This document shows, piece after piece, positions 1 to 8,002 of a stretch of DNA of 35,561 bases. Below the pieces are notes generated by a model that was not told the DNA's origin, ran no database searches, and saw nothing but the letters and a program-made list of their open reading frames with translations. This DNA comes from an uncultured Erysipelotrichaceae bacterium (GTDB lineage: Bacteria; Bacillota_I; Bacilli_A; Erysipelotrichales; Erysipelotrichaceae). The stretch is taken from NCBI GenBank assembly GCA_902775735.1, contig CACYNH010000026.1, forward strand, positions 1 through 35,561. The letters run 5' to 3'. How positions within the stretch are numbered: the first letter of the stretch is position 1; the number at the start of each line of letters is the position of its first letter. A program made the position numbers and the translations under genes.

Positions 1-216
1 TCATCCAGATACATTCCGGATGTCCGGGAAGTGAAAGCTTTCCGGGCACACAGAAGCCCCATCCATATTGCTCAGCAATTGGGTGGTGGTAACTTCACGA
101 AAACACTTATGGAAGCTATGGCATATTTCGGAGAACCTGAGGAGAATGAAAACCTCGGTGAAGAATCCGTTCTCAATACAATCTTATGGGCAATCAGTTC
201 TCTGAAGAGAGCTTAA
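1..216 (+). CDS. C-terminal fragment of an unrecognised protein
   Basis: The reading frame is open from the first base and ends at TAA 214-216, so only the last 71 residues are present and the start lies outside the window. The visible part is soluble, with no membrane segment. It has a GGGNFTKTLMEAMAYFG stretch followed by an acidic linker and a final short helix ending SLKRA. I do not recognise the family. A convincing rho-independent terminator 25 bases downstream supports this as a real gene end. A GTG at 31 lies in frame but is internal. Confidence 0.6.
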   Translation, partial: SSRYIPDVREVKAFRAHRSPIHIAQQLGGGNFTKTLMEAMAYFGEPEENENLGEESVLNTILWAISSLKRA

Positions 217-240
217 GAGCCTGGAAAAATCAACTGAACA

Positions 241-266
241 GGGTGGCGCCGGCCATCCTTTTTTTT
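241..266 (+). terminator. Rho-independent terminator of the left-edge gene
   Basis: A 7-bp stem (GGGTGGC 241-247 with GCCATCC 252-258, one G-U pair) closes a 4-base loop and is followed at once by eight T residues (259-266). Confidence 0.85.
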
Positions 267-279
267 GACCGGCGGAATT

Positions 280-311
280 GAAAAGAATCAGCCGGCAGAC
301 TGATTCTTTTC
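280..311 (-). terminator. Hairpin at the 3' end of the GH32-like gene
   Basis: A perfect 12-bp inverted repeat (280-291 with 300-311, loop of 8) lies 33 bases past the stop of the minus-strand glycosidase gene. On the minus strand the 3' arm ends in TTTTC, so the U-rich part lies inside the stem. It may act from both directions. Confidence 0.6.
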
Positions 312-343
312 AGCAGGAGGTATCCGGACGCTTCCCGTTTTTC

Positions 344-1864
344 TCAGTTGGGAAGTGTCATTGTGATATTGGTGAAGGAGGCGGAGCAGCCGTCGGCGAA
401 GACGCCGATATGGGCGCCGTCGATTGAATGGGTGATGCGGCAGCTGAGCGCTTTTGTCTCATCGATGTAGCAGACAACGATCTCGTTTTCGCAGACAAGT
501 TTAATGTGGTGGACGGCACCGTCCTCAAATCTGAAGCGGGTGACCGCTACAGGATCAAAAGTTTCAAGGTCAGCGATCTCATAGCCTTCATAGTGCAGCT
601 GGTTTCTATCCGCGTCCAGACACAGCGCTGTCCAGGTGGGATCGCTTTCCGTGCCGCCGAAGGCAAAGCCGGCCCGGCCGCTTCCGTCCAGCTTCACATC
701 GCATTCCAGCAGGACTGATCCGGGACGTGTTCCCATGTCCGCCAGCGCGTATTCTTCGCCTTTGGGTGAAAGTTCGATATTGTTTCTGCTGATTTTGACA
801 TTGCCCTGTTTCTTCACGGCTTTGACTTCCTTATTTGCCGTGAAATAGCCGGTATAGCTTTCCGGCGCCGTGACGCCGAGCGTTTTGTCATCATGCTGGA
901 CAAGCTGGTGGTTGAGCACGTTGCCGGCCCACTGGTAGATGCCTGAATCCGAAGTCAGGCCTGCCCGGCCCAGCCAGCCGCAGAGATAGGTGTGACCGTC
1001 CATCTGTGCTGTCTTTGCCGCGTAGAACACAAAACCGTTTCCGCTCATGAGTCCCTGGCCGTCGAGAATATTATCGGCAGGAGCGTGGAACGGTCCGTCG
1101 GCGCTGTCGCCGATCGCATAGTAGGTCACGCAGTCCCAGCTGTAGGTCAGATACCATGTGCCGTTGATATTGACCAGGTCAGGACATTCGAGCATATACT
1201 GCGACATCGGCGCATAGATCGGTCCGTCAAAGGTCCAAGTCTTCAGGTCATCGGATTTGTATCTTGCCACAACGCCGCCGTCGGTGTTGTTTCTGGCCGC
1301 TATCAGCATCCAGTAACAGTTGTCCTCATCCATCCAGAAGACTTCCGGATCGCGGAAATCATCATGCGAATAGTCATCGGGCGCAAAGAAGGTATCTTCC
1401 GGATGCTTGGTCCATGTTTCGCGGTCGGTGCTGGTCGCATGCATGACGCACTCACGGCCTTTGCCGCCGTTGCCCAGATCATTATGCCCGGTGTAGAACA
1501 GGTGGTAGAGACCCTCGTTGTCCTTCATGACCGAACCGGTGCCAAGAGCCGGATCAGGGTCTGACATAAGACCGTAATTAAGAGCCATGCCGAGATCCTC
1601 ATAGCCAACCAGGTCATCCGTGCTGTAGCGCCAGATGGGATGGTATCCCTGGCCGTTATGATCAGTGTCATAGAGATAATACAGTTCCAGATTACCCTCA
1701 TCCGTGACATAGGGCATGGTGTCGCCGACATAGGCGCCTTCGGGAGCCGGGAACAGCTGGGGATCGACCGCTGTGTACGGTTCATCGGGAAGACTGCCGC
1801 TGCCTGCGCAGCCGCAAAGAAGAGCAGGAATCAGGATAAGCGGAAAAACAGCCTGCTTTTTCAT
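344..1864 (-). CDS. GH32-like glycoside hydrolase, secreted lipoprotein
   Basis: Predicted extracellular, lipid-anchored enzyme of the GH32 (fructan and sucrose-type beta-fructosidase) fold, 506 aa. Seen: a signal peptide starting MKKQAVF, with a lipobox ending at Cys19. The catalytic triad of the five-bladed propeller is recognisable: VGDTMPY (nucleophile Asp48), FRDPEVFW (transition-state stabiliser Asp172) and ECPDL (acid/base Glu226). A C-terminal beta-sandwich follows from about residue 385 and ends ITMTLPN. The first motif is the GD-x-MP variant rather than classical WMNDPNG, so substrate specificity cannot be assigned and levan or other fructans are only likely. The start at 1864 is chosen because AAAAGGAG lies 7 bases upstream and a lipoprotein signal follows; an upstream in-frame extension lacks both. 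No transporter or fructokinase gene is adjacent. It is divergent from the desulfurase-like lipoprotein gene. Confidence 0.85.
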   Translation of the reverse strand: MKKQAVFPLILIPALLCGCAGSGSLPDEPYTAVDPQLFPAPEGAYVGDTMPYVTDEGNLELYYLYDTDHNGQGYHPIWRYSTDDLVGYEDLGMALNYGLMSDPDPALGTGSVMKDNEGLYHLFYTGHNDLGNGGKGRECVMHATSTDRETWTKHPEDTFFAPDDYSHDDFRDPEVFWMDEDNCYWMLIAARNNTDGGVVARYKSDDLKTWTFDGPIYAPMSQYMLECPDLVNINGTWYLTYSWDCVTYYAIGDSADGPFHAPADNILDGQGLMSGNGFVFYAAKTAQMDGHTYLCGWLGRAGLTSDSGIYQWAGNVLNHQLVQHDDKTLGVTAPESYTGYFTANKEVKAVKKQGNVKISRNNIELSPKGEEYALADMGTRPGSVLLECDVKLDGSGRAGFAFGGTESDPTWTALCLDADRNQLHYEGYEIADLETFDPVAVTRFRFEDGAVHHIKLVCENEIVVCYIDETKALSCRITHSIDGAHIGVFADGCSASFTNITMTLPN

Positions 1865-1888
1865 AGATTGAACTCCTTTTTTCAAATG

Positions 1889-1923
1889 TAAATATCTGTT
1901 TTCAATATATGTGCAAATGCACA
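1889..1923 (-). promoter_or_regulatory. Promoter of the GH32-like gene with an overlapping palindrome
   Basis: On the minus strand, TTGCAC (complement of 1911-1916) and TATTTA (complement of 1889-1894) are separated by 16 bases and make a plausible promoter. The -35 lies inside the palindrome TGTGCA-AA-TGCACA (1910-1923), a natural place for a repressor to bind. The regulator is not identified. Confidence 0.45.
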
Positions 1924-2033
1924 ATGTGTCAATTATCAAAGGAATGCATGTTCCTGAAAAGAATGAAATGGCAGGCGCATTCTGAATCGTTCAGCCGGCC
2001 CGTGATTCTGAATAAGAATTTTAATGATTCGTG

Positions 2034-2073
2034 TGTGCACAGTACTGCATCGTTCATTGCTTTCATATATAAT
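2034..2073 (+). promoter_or_regulatory. Candidate promoter and TGTGCACA palindrome upstream of the desulfurase-like gene
   Basis: A perfect TATAAT is at 2068-2073, about 80 bases before the start codon; no good -35 is visible. An 8-bp palindrome TGTGCACA (2034-2041) sits about 27 bases upstream of the -10. It shares the TGTGCA half-site with the palindrome at 1910-1923, which suggests one regulator for both divergent genes. Confidence 0.4.
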
Positions 2074-2151
2074 TTAGAAGACAAAAACCACTCAGGTGGT
2101 CAGGGCCCCGTTACAGCGTTAAAGGGTTCTGCAGGGAAGGAGATCATTGAA

Positions 2152-3639
2152 ATGACAAAAGCATCAGAGAAGATCATGCGCGCATTCCCGGCTCTGCTTT
2201 TATGCTGCACACTGGCCGCCGGCTGCTCAGCCCCGGCACAGGACGCGGACAAACCGGCTGAACCGGAAGAAACATCCGAAGCCGAAGAACAGGCAGAACC
2301 GGAAGTCCATTACACAATCGACAACATCCGTGATTACGTTGTCGGTGTGGATGAACCCGTCGAACTGGCTGACGGCTCAAAACAGCCGCTCATCAACTTT
2401 GACAACGCCGCGACAACCCCGCCGCTCAAGCCGGTCGAGGACGCGATCAATGAAGAAATGAAGATGTACGGTTCCATCGGCCGCGGCTTCTCGGAAAAGT
2501 CCAACCATTCCACAGACCTCTTCAGAGAAGCACGTGAAACGGTCATGAAATTCGTCGGCGCCAACGTCGATATCAACACCGCGATCTATGTCAACAGCAC
2601 AACCGACGGTCTGAACAAACTTGCTTCAGCCCTGATTGAAAGTGAAGATGACATCGTTCTGACAACCCGTATGGAACACCATGCGGACGACCTGCCCTGG
2701 CGTGAGCGCTGCCAGGTTGTCTACGCTGAAGTCGATGAGCAGGGACGTATCATTTATGACGATATTGAAAGACTGCTCAATGAATACGATGGCAAAATCA
2801 AGTATGTCTGCGTCACAGCGGCGTCCAATGTCACCGGCTATATCACCGACGTCCACAGAGTCGCAAAGATGGCTCATGAGCACGGCGCCATGATCATCGT
2901 CGACGGTGCCCAGATTGTCGCCCACAGAGAATTCTCCATGCAGGGTGAAACACCTGAGGAGGATATCGACTTCTTCGTCTTCTCCGCCCACAAGATGTAT
3001 TCTCCTTATGGCGGCGGCGCGATCGTCGGTCCGTGGGATATTCTTGACAAGCATATGCCGGAATTCTACGGCGGCGGCATCGTGAACATCGTGACCGACA
3101 GCACAGTCTCCTACAAGCATTCTCCGGATTCCTATGAGGCAGGTTCCCCGAACTACGCCGCGGTTGTCGGAATGGCCAAGGCGATGGAAGTTCTCAAGGA
3201 GGTCGGCTTTGACGCGATTGAGGAACATGAAAAGAAGCTCAACGCGAAACTGATCGAAGGCCTGAAGAAGTTCGACAATGTCATCATCTACGGTGACAGT
3301 GAGAACTACGACGACCGTGTCGGCGTTGTCTCCTTCAACTTCACCGATATCAACTCCTACATCATGGCGGTCAAGCTGGCGGAAACCGGTGGCGTCGCAA
3401 CCCGCCGCGGCGCTTTCTGCGCTCACACTTATGTCTGGAGACTCATGGGCATCTCCGATGAGGAAGCTCAGACATTCGTCAACTGCATCGACATGAAGAC
3501 CCCGGGCATGATCCGCTGCAGCTTCGGTATCTACAACACCGAAGAGGAAGTGGACAGGTTCCTTGAAATCCTCGGCGGTCTGATTGATGAAACCCGTCAG
3601 ACAACCCAGCTGACTTCAGAAGCTGATCCCGCTTATTGA
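2152..3639 (+). CDS. Cysteine desulfurase-like class V aminotransferase with lipoprotein signal
   Basis: PLP enzyme of the SufS/CsdA (NifS-like) class V aminotransferase group, 495 aa. Seen: a signal peptide (residues 8-25) ending in a lipobox-like LAAGC with Cys25, then an acidic Pro/Glu-rich linker, then a full catalytic domain from about residue 60. Catalytic marks are intact: His176 and His177 in RMEHHADDLPW, PLP-pairing Asp251 in IIVDGAQ, Schiff-base Lys281 in FSAHKMYSPYGGG, and Cys423 in RRGAFCAH at the place of the persulfide cysteine. Known: SufS-type enzymes are cytosolic and take sulfur from cysteine or selenium from selenocysteine. Inferred: this copy is exported and membrane-anchored, which is unusual. 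The start at 2152 has GGAG about 9 bases upstream; ATG 2176 would also keep the signal. No suf genes or sulfur acceptor are nearby. The substrate could be another beta-substituted amino acid. Confidence 0.85.
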   Translation: MTKASEKIMRAFPALLLCCTLAAGCSAPAQDADKPAEPEETSEAEEQAEPEVHYTIDNIRDYVVGVDEPVELADGSKQPLINFDNAATTPPLKPVEDAINEEMKMYGSIGRGFSEKSNHSTDLFREARETVMKFVGANVDINTAIYVNSTTDGLNKLASALIESEDDIVLTTRMEHHADDLPWRERCQVVYAEVDEQGRIIYDDIERLLNEYDGKIKYVCVTAASNVTGYITDVHRVAKMAHEHGAMIIVDGAQIVAHREFSMQGETPEEDIDFFVFSAHKMYSPYGGGAIVGPWDILDKHMPEFYGGGIVNIVTDSTVSYKHSPDSYEAGSPNYAAVVGMAKAMEVLKEVGFDAIEEHEKKLNAKLIEGLKKFDNVIIYGDSENYDDRVGVVSFNFTDINSYIMAVKLAETGGVATRRGAFCAHTYVWRLMGISDEEAQTFVNCIDMKTPGMIRCSFGIYNTEEEVDRFLEILGGLIDETRQTTQLTSEADPAY

Positions 3640-3654
3640 TTCACTGAATCTGTC

Positions 3655-3683
3655 AAAGACCGGTATGCGCGCCGGTCTTTTTT
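3655..3683 (+). terminator. Rho-independent terminator after the desulfurase-like gene
   Basis: A 9-bp stem (AAAGACCGG 3655-3663 with CCGGTCTTT 3672-3680, loop of 8) runs into a T tract ending at 3683. Confidence 0.9.
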
Positions 3684-3728
3684 GCACAGACAGGCAACAA
3701 TGTCAGCTGAAAAAATGACTGCATGGAC

Positions 3729-3737
3729 TGGTACAAT
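3729..3737 (+). promoter_or_regulatory. Extended -10 promoter of the CDF gene
   Basis: TG-G-TACAAT (3729-3737) matches an extended -10 element. It lies about 60 bases before the chosen CDF start and argues that the upstream in-frame ATG at 3723 is not the translation start. Confidence 0.45.
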
Positions 3738-3797
3738 AGTAGAGACTTTTCACATCGTATACACTGCATCAGACAATCAGAATACAGACAGCCTAAG

Positions 3798-5080
3798 ATG
3801 AACAGAAACAGAGAAATTATCCAGACAAGCCTGGCCGGCATCGCGGCGAATATCCTGCTGGCGGGATTCAAATTTGTGATCGGAGCAGCGGCAAATTCAG
3901 TTTCCATCCGGGCCGACGCCCTCAACAACACAACAGACGCGCTATCCTCGCTGATCACGATTATCGGCACAAAGCTTTCAGAAAAGAGCCCGACAGGAAA
4001 CATCCGTTCGGCTACGGGCGGATCGAGTATCTTGCCTCCCTGCTGATCGGGATGATGATCTTTTACGCCGGAGTGAGCGTGATGATTACTTCAGGCATAA
4101 GAATCCTGCATCCCGAACCCAACGAATATACTGCCTGGACAATGACGGTCATGGCGGCTGCGGTTCTTGTCAAGACAGGCATCGGGTTTTACACAAAAAG
4201 GCAGGGGAAGAAACTTGAATCGGGTGCTTTAAGCGCCTCCGGGCAGGACGCGCTCAATGACGCCGGCGCCACACTCGCCGCTCTGGCGGCAGCGCTGATC
4301 TATGTTTTTTTCAATATTTATGTGGAAGCGTTTGTCGGTTTCCTGATTTCCTTTCTGATCTTAAGAACGGGTTTTGAAACCCTTCACGAAACAGTCAGCA
4401 GCCTGCTTGGGGAAAGGGCGGATCTCGCTTTGGCCGCAGCTGTAAAAAACGCAATTCTTTCGTTTCCGGAAGTCGACGATGTCTTCGGTCTGGCGATTCA
4501 TAACTATGGCGTCGGGAAGCTGATCGGCTCTGCCCATATTGAGGTGCCTGAGTCATTAACGGCGGGCTGGATTGACAACCTGCAGAGATCAGTCAGTGAA
4601 AAAGTGCTCGCCGATACCGGCGTTGAAATGCTTGGCTTGACAATCTACGCGGTCAATTCCAGTGATCAGGAAGCAGCCGCGATGCGGGAAAGAATCCTGA
4701 AAATCACGGAGGAGCACGGCGGCGTCAAAGCCGTGCACGGCTTCTATGTCGACCGGATTGACCGGGTCATAAGCTTTGAAGCGGAGACAGATTCAAAGGT
4801 GAGCACAGGCGCCGCCCTGCGGGATCAGCTCACACAGAAAATACAGCAGGAATATCCCCGATACAGCGTCCGGATTCAGACCAGCTCAGCATCGAAGACC
4901 AGCTTCGTCCATAACAGCTGCTTAAGTGAGGTGAGGATATGGCAGAAATTCTTTCAGCCTGCGGCAATGACTGTGCCGCCTGTCCGCGATACAATGTTTC
5001 TCCATATACTAAAACCGCAGAACAGCTCCTGCATACGGCAGAGCTCTGGAAAAAGATCGGCTACCGCAGCACTGTTGTAA
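3798..5080 (+). pseudogene. Cation diffusion facilitator (CDF) exporter, frameshifted
   Basis: Divalent-metal/proton antiporter of the CDF family, broken in this sequence. The first part (3798-4046) carries the N-terminal helix and the metal-site helix with NNTTDALSSL; the expected Asp of N-x-x-x-D is present. After LSEK the frame is lost. The expected continuation, HPFGYGRIEYLASLLIG, is readable one frame back and runs on through the remaining helices and the cytoplasmic dimer domain (ORF opening at 4052). Loss of one A from a run at 3982-3985 would explain this exactly: GAA-AAA-GAG-CCC-GAC restores EKEPDRKHPFGYGR. The 3' end is also odd. The frame overlaps the next gene by 142 bases, whereas another frame ends DSDQLSIEDQLRP at 4914, closer to the usual CDF ending. 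A second frameshift is therefore possible. Start MNRNRE at 3798 lies after the promoter but lacks a clear ribosome-binding site. Sequencing error is the alternative. Confidence 0.75.
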
Positions 5081-5328
5081 GCAATGAGGAAATCTCATGT
5101 TCCGGCTGTAAGCCCTCCAACTGGTGCCGTTACAATGTCATTGCCTGCTGCAGAGAGAAAGACATCCCGTCCTGCGCGGAGTGCCATGAATATCCATGCG
5201 GAAGAATTCAGGAGTGCTTTAAGGTGACGGAATCCTTTGAGCCGCAATGCAGGGCCGTCTGTACAGAGGAAGAATACAGACAGCTGGAAAAAGCGTTTTT
5301 TGAGAAAGAAAAGAATCTTGCAAAGTGA
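4939..5328 (+). CDS. DUF3795 cysteine-rich protein
   Basis: Small cytosolic protein of 129 aa that matches the DUF3795 pattern. It opens with SACGNDCAACPRY (Cys8, Cys12 and Cys15) and has further clusters, CSGCKPSNWC, ACCREK, CAECHEYPCG and late single Cys residues. About fifteen cysteines suggest zinc or iron-sulfur binding; the family has no established function. The start is preceded by AGGTGAGGAT. It overlaps the tail of the damaged CDF reading frame, which may not be the native CDF end. The next gene starts about 20 bases downstream. Confidence 0.8.
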   Translation: MAEILSACGNDCAACPRYNVSPYTKTAEQLLHTAELWKKIGYRSTVVSNEEISCSGCKPSNWCRYNVIACCREKDIPSCAECHEYPCGRIQECFKVTESFEPQCRAVCTEEEYRQLEKAFFEKEKNLAK

Positions 5329-5347
5329 AGGAAAGAAGGGAAAGAAT

Positions 5348-6022
5348 TTGGGGACTCTGAGCAGCCTGATTGAAAAATGGAAGACAGATTATGATTTCAG
5401 GACACTGATCAGCGGCGCTCTCTCCCTTGGCGTCACTTCCGCTTTTGCCCTGTATAACGGCTTTCTCGGAATCCATCATTCCTCGATCTGGCACGGGACA
5501 ATCTGCGCTTATTATCTTGTTCTGGTTCTACTGCGTGTTCTGATTCTTTCATCCGCGAAAAAAGCGCCGCGGACAAATGACGCACAGGCGGTGCAGAGAA
5601 GAGTTTACCTGATTTCTTCCGTTCTGTTTTTCCTGCTGAATCTCAGTCTGGCGGTCCCTGTTTCAATCATGACCATCCAGAAAAAACCGGTGAACATGAC
5701 ATTCATTCCGGCGATCGCGATGGCCGCGTACACAACTTACAAAATCATCATGGCCTCACTGAATTTCAAGCGCCGGAAAAGAACAGACAACAGTCTGCTC
5801 AGACTGCTGCGCGTGATCAGTTTCATTGAGGCACTTGTGGCGGTCATGACGCTTCAGAACACGCTGATTATGGTGGTTGCAGGGGATGGTGATCCGTCCA
5901 TGCTGGTGCTGTCTGCTGTGACCAACGCGGCAATGATGTTCATTATCCTGCTTTTGTCTGCCGGAGTCCTTCTGAACGGAATCAGAGCGGTTCTGAAAAG
6001 AGGAAAGAGTTCCGGAAAGTGA
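5348..6022 (+). CDS. Uncharacterised multi-pass membrane protein
   Basis: About 224 aa with five or six hydrophobic helices: two at about residues 17-58, then RVYLISSVLFFLLNLSLAV, FIPAIAMAAYTTYKIIMA, a helix around FIEALVAVMTLQNTLIMVV, and a final helix SAVTNAAMMFIILLLSAGV before a basic tail KRGKSSGK. I do not recognise the family. The frame has no ATG near its beginning. I place the start at TTG 5348, preceded by GAAGGGAAAG; TTG 5318, which would overlap the DUF3795 gene, is the alternative. It is probably cotranscribed with the DUF3795 gene. Confidence 0.6.
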   Translation: MGTLSSLIEKWKTDYDFRTLISGALSLGVTSAFALYNGFLGIHHSSIWHGTICAYYLVLVLLRVLILSSAKKAPRTNDAQAVQRRVYLISSVLFFLLNLSLAVPVSIMTIQKKPVNMTFIPAIAMAAYTTYKIIMASLNFKRRKRTDNSLLRLLRVISFIEALVAVMTLQNTLIMVVAGDGDPSMLVLSAVTNAAMMFIILLLSAGVLLNGIRAVLKRGKSSGK

Positions 6023-6040
6023 ATGCAGGCACGCTGCCTG

Positions 6041-6046
6041 TATAAT
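6041..6046 (+). promoter_or_regulatory. -10 box before the flavodoxin-fold gene
   Basis: A perfect TATAAT lies 20 bases before the start codon. The 17 bases just upstream contain a small inverted repeat (CAGGCA-CGC-TGCCTG). No good -35 is visible. Confidence 0.4.
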
Positions 6047-6065
6047 AACTGCGGAGGACAATTTC

Positions 6066-6701
6066 ATGACAAAGAAAATCATCGCGGTCAATGCCGGTCC
6101 GCGCATAGGCTGGAATACAGACACATTGATTAATAAAGCCGCCAGAGGCGCGGAAAGCACCGGAGCCGAAATCGAAAAATTCGATCTGTTCCGTCTGGAA
6201 AGATACACCGGCTGCATTTCCTGCTTCGGCTGTAAAAAAGAACGGTTCAAAGGACACTGCGTGCGCCGGGACGGACTCACGCCGGTACTGGACGCGATCA
6301 GGGAGGCCGACGGCCTGATCATCGGCTCGCCCAATTACCTTTCCGATCTGACCGCTTCATTTCACGCCCTGTATGAAAGACTGATCTTTCAGAATCTGAC
6401 ATATAACAAAGAAACCCCCTGCTGCAATGACAGACCGATTCCCGTGCTTCTGATCATGACCAGCAACGCGCCGGATACAATGTATCTGAACATGCTGAAA
6501 GGATATGCGCAGACACTGAACCGCTTTGTCGGACCCACGGAACTTTTCGTCAGCGGCGATACGCTTCAGCTGAAGGACTACTCAAAAACCGACTGGGAGT
6601 GGTCGCTGTTCGATCCCGAAGAGAAGATGAAGCGCCGCGAAACCGTCTTCCCGAAAGAGTGCGAGGAAGTGTTTGAGCTTGGCGCCCGCCTGTTCGGCTG
6701 A
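6066..6701 (+). CDS. NAD(P)H-dependent flavodoxin-fold oxidoreductase
   Basis: Predicted FMN-binding reductase of the flavodoxin-like NADPH-dependent FMN reductase family, 211 aa, cytosolic. Seen: an N-terminal beta strand and phosphate-binding loop (IIAVNAGPRIGWNTDTLI), a Cys-containing motif CISCFGCKKERFKGHC at about residues 52-67, and the second flavin loop GSPNYLSDLTASFHALYERL. The paired cysteines are typical of the iron-sulfur-flavoprotein-like or quinone-reductase-like branch, but their spacing does not let me claim a cluster. GGAGG lies upstream of the ATG. The physiological substrate is unknown, and neighbouring genes give no pathway. Confidence 0.8.
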   Translation: MTKKIIAVNAGPRIGWNTDTLINKAARGAESTGAEIEKFDLFRLERYTGCISCFGCKKERFKGHCVRRDGLTPVLDAIREADGLIIGSPNYLSDLTASFHALYERLIFQNLTYNKETPCCNDRPIPVLLIMTSNAPDTMYLNMLKGYAQTLNRFVGPTELFVSGDTLQLKDYSKTDWEWSLFDPEEKMKRRETVFPKECEEVFELGARLFG

Positions 6702-6771
6702 AATCTTCAGAAAGTAAAGAATGCAGTTTTACCGGCCGGTCAGAATAACGCGGCCGGAGCAAGGAGTGAAC

Positions 6772-7287
6772 ATGCTTGAAGTATTGAAAAAAAGATTTGA
6801 AGACAACCCGCAGCGCCATCCCGGCATCAGATGGCAGACAGTTGAAGAAAGGCTCAGTGCGGAAGCGCTGGAAGTTCTCAAACGCATGGAAGAGACAGGC
6901 GGCGAACCGGATGTGACCGGAATTGAAGAAAACACCGGCAGAGTGGTTTTCTGCGACTGTTCAAAAGAGACTCCCGCCAAAAGAAGAAGTGTCTGCTATG
7001 ATGAGCAGGCACTCAGAAACAGAAAAAAGAATCCGCCCGCCGATTCCGCCATGCGCCAGGCTGAGCAGATGGGATGCTTGCTGATCACAGAAGATCTCTA
7101 CAGGAAACTTCAGGAAACAGGTGAATATGACCTGAAGACTTCCTCCTGGATCGCCACCCCTGAAACAATCAGAAACCTGGGCGGCGCTCTGTTTGCCGAA
7201 AGAAGGTACGGAACTGTCTTCATTTTCCATAACGGCGCCGATTCTTATTACGGAGTGCGCGGATGGAGAGGAGTGCTGTTCATCTGA
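6772..7287 (+). CDS. DUF4256 domain protein
   Basis: Soluble protein of 171 aa that resembles DUF4256 from beginning to end. The opening MLEVLKKRFEDNPQRHPGI, the central RVVFCDCSKETPAKRRSVCYDEQAL and the closing YGTVFIFHNGADSYYGVRGWRG are typical. Function is unknown. The start at 6772 is preceded by AAGGAG at the right spacing; an in-frame ATG at 6721 has no ribosome-binding site. The same-strand neighbours are probably independent small transcription units, since promoter-like sequence lies between them. Confidence 0.75.
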   Translation: MLEVLKKRFEDNPQRHPGIRWQTVEERLSAEALEVLKRMEETGGEPDVTGIEENTGRVVFCDCSKETPAKRRSVCYDEQALRNRKKNPPADSAMRQAEQMGCLLITEDLYRKLQETGEYDLKTSSWIATPETIRNLGGALFAERRYGTVFIFHNGADSYYGVRGWRGVLFI

Positions 7288-7327
7288 AAAAGAAGCAATT
7301 TCTCTGTGCCGCGATGGCTGAGAGGAT

Positions 7328-7333
7328 TATAGT
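7328..7333 (+). promoter_or_regulatory. -10 box before the DUF1349 gene
   Basis: TATAGT lies 20 bases before the start codon and just upstream of the GGAGG site. The -35 region is weak. Confidence 0.3.
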
Positions 7334-7353
7334 AATAGTGGAGGATTTCCTTT

Positions 7354-7953
7354 ATGAACTTAGAACAATTCCAATGGACCAGAGAGCCCCGCGCTTATTC
7401 GTGTGAGGGTGATACTGTCCGCATCACAACAGCCCCGGGCACTGACCTGTGGCAGAGAACTTATTACCATTTCAGAAATGACAACGCGCCGGTATTCCAG
7501 ATGGAGACTGAAGAGAAGTTTTTCAGCTTCATCGTCAAGACATCCTTTGAAGAAAGCCATCACAGATTCGACCAGTGCGGTGTTGTCATGTACCTTGACA
7601 GTGAAAACTGGCTGAAGGGCTCCATTGAATATGAAAATGAAGAGTTCCAGCATCTCGGCAGTGTGGTGACCAATCATGGATATTCCGACTGGGCGACAAC
7701 CGAGATTCCCGCCTCCGTGAAATCGATGTGGTACCGCCTGAGCCGGAGAGAAGATGACTATTGCATCGAGTGTTCGGAAGACGGCAGAAAGTGGAAACAG
7801 ATGCGTGTCTGCCATATGCATGAAGCGGCAGGAAAGATCCGCTTCGGCATCTACGCATGCTCGCCGGAAGTCTCTTCCTTCACCGCTGTCTTTACTGATC
7901 TGCAGCTGACTGAGTGCGCCTGGAAAGCGCATGACGGCCAGCAGCCGGACTGA
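7354..7953 (+). CDS. DUF1349 (YesU-like) concanavalin-fold protein
   Basis: Protein of 199 aa matching the DUF1349 family, a concanavalin-A-like beta-sandwich best known from Bacillus YesU and from domains attached to carbohydrate enzymes. Typical features: a Trp-rich N-terminus, FSFIVKTSFEESHHRFDQCGVVMY, SENWLKGSIEYENEE, MWYRLSRREDDYCIECSEDGRKWKQMR and the late FGIYACSPEVSSFTAVFTDL. There is no signal peptide, so it is presumably cytosolic. Ligand and function are unknown; carbohydrate binding is inferred from the fold only. GGAGG precedes the ATG and a terminator follows, so it appears to be a single-gene unit. Confidence 0.8.
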   Translation: MNLEQFQWTREPRAYSCEGDTVRITTAPGTDLWQRTYYHFRNDNAPVFQMETEEKFFSFIVKTSFEESHHRFDQCGVVMYLDSENWLKGSIEYENEEFQHLGSVVTNHGYSDWATTEIPASVKSMWYRLSRREDDYCIECSEDGRKWKQMRVCHMHEAAGKIRFGIYACSPEVSSFTAVFTDLQLTECAWKAHDGQQPD

Positions 7954-7977
7954 TCAAATCATTGATGAATCTGCACT

Positions 7978-8002
7978 GCGCCTTCCATTGGGAGGCGTTT
8001 TT
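7978..8002 (+). terminator. Terminator after the DUF1349 gene
   Basis: A GC-rich stem pairs CGCCT/TCC with GG/AGGCG (one bulged T) around a 4-base loop, followed by TTTTT (7998-8002). Confidence 0.8.

Noticed and set aside
2626..3426. 266-residue open frame opposite the desulfurase-like gene
   Set aside because: Antisense, no domain, no ribosome-binding site.
3982..3985. Programmed -1 frameshifting in the CDF gene
   Set aside because: The A run follows GAA and does not form a good slippery heptamer, and CDF genes are not known to use frameshifting; a base deletion fits exactly.
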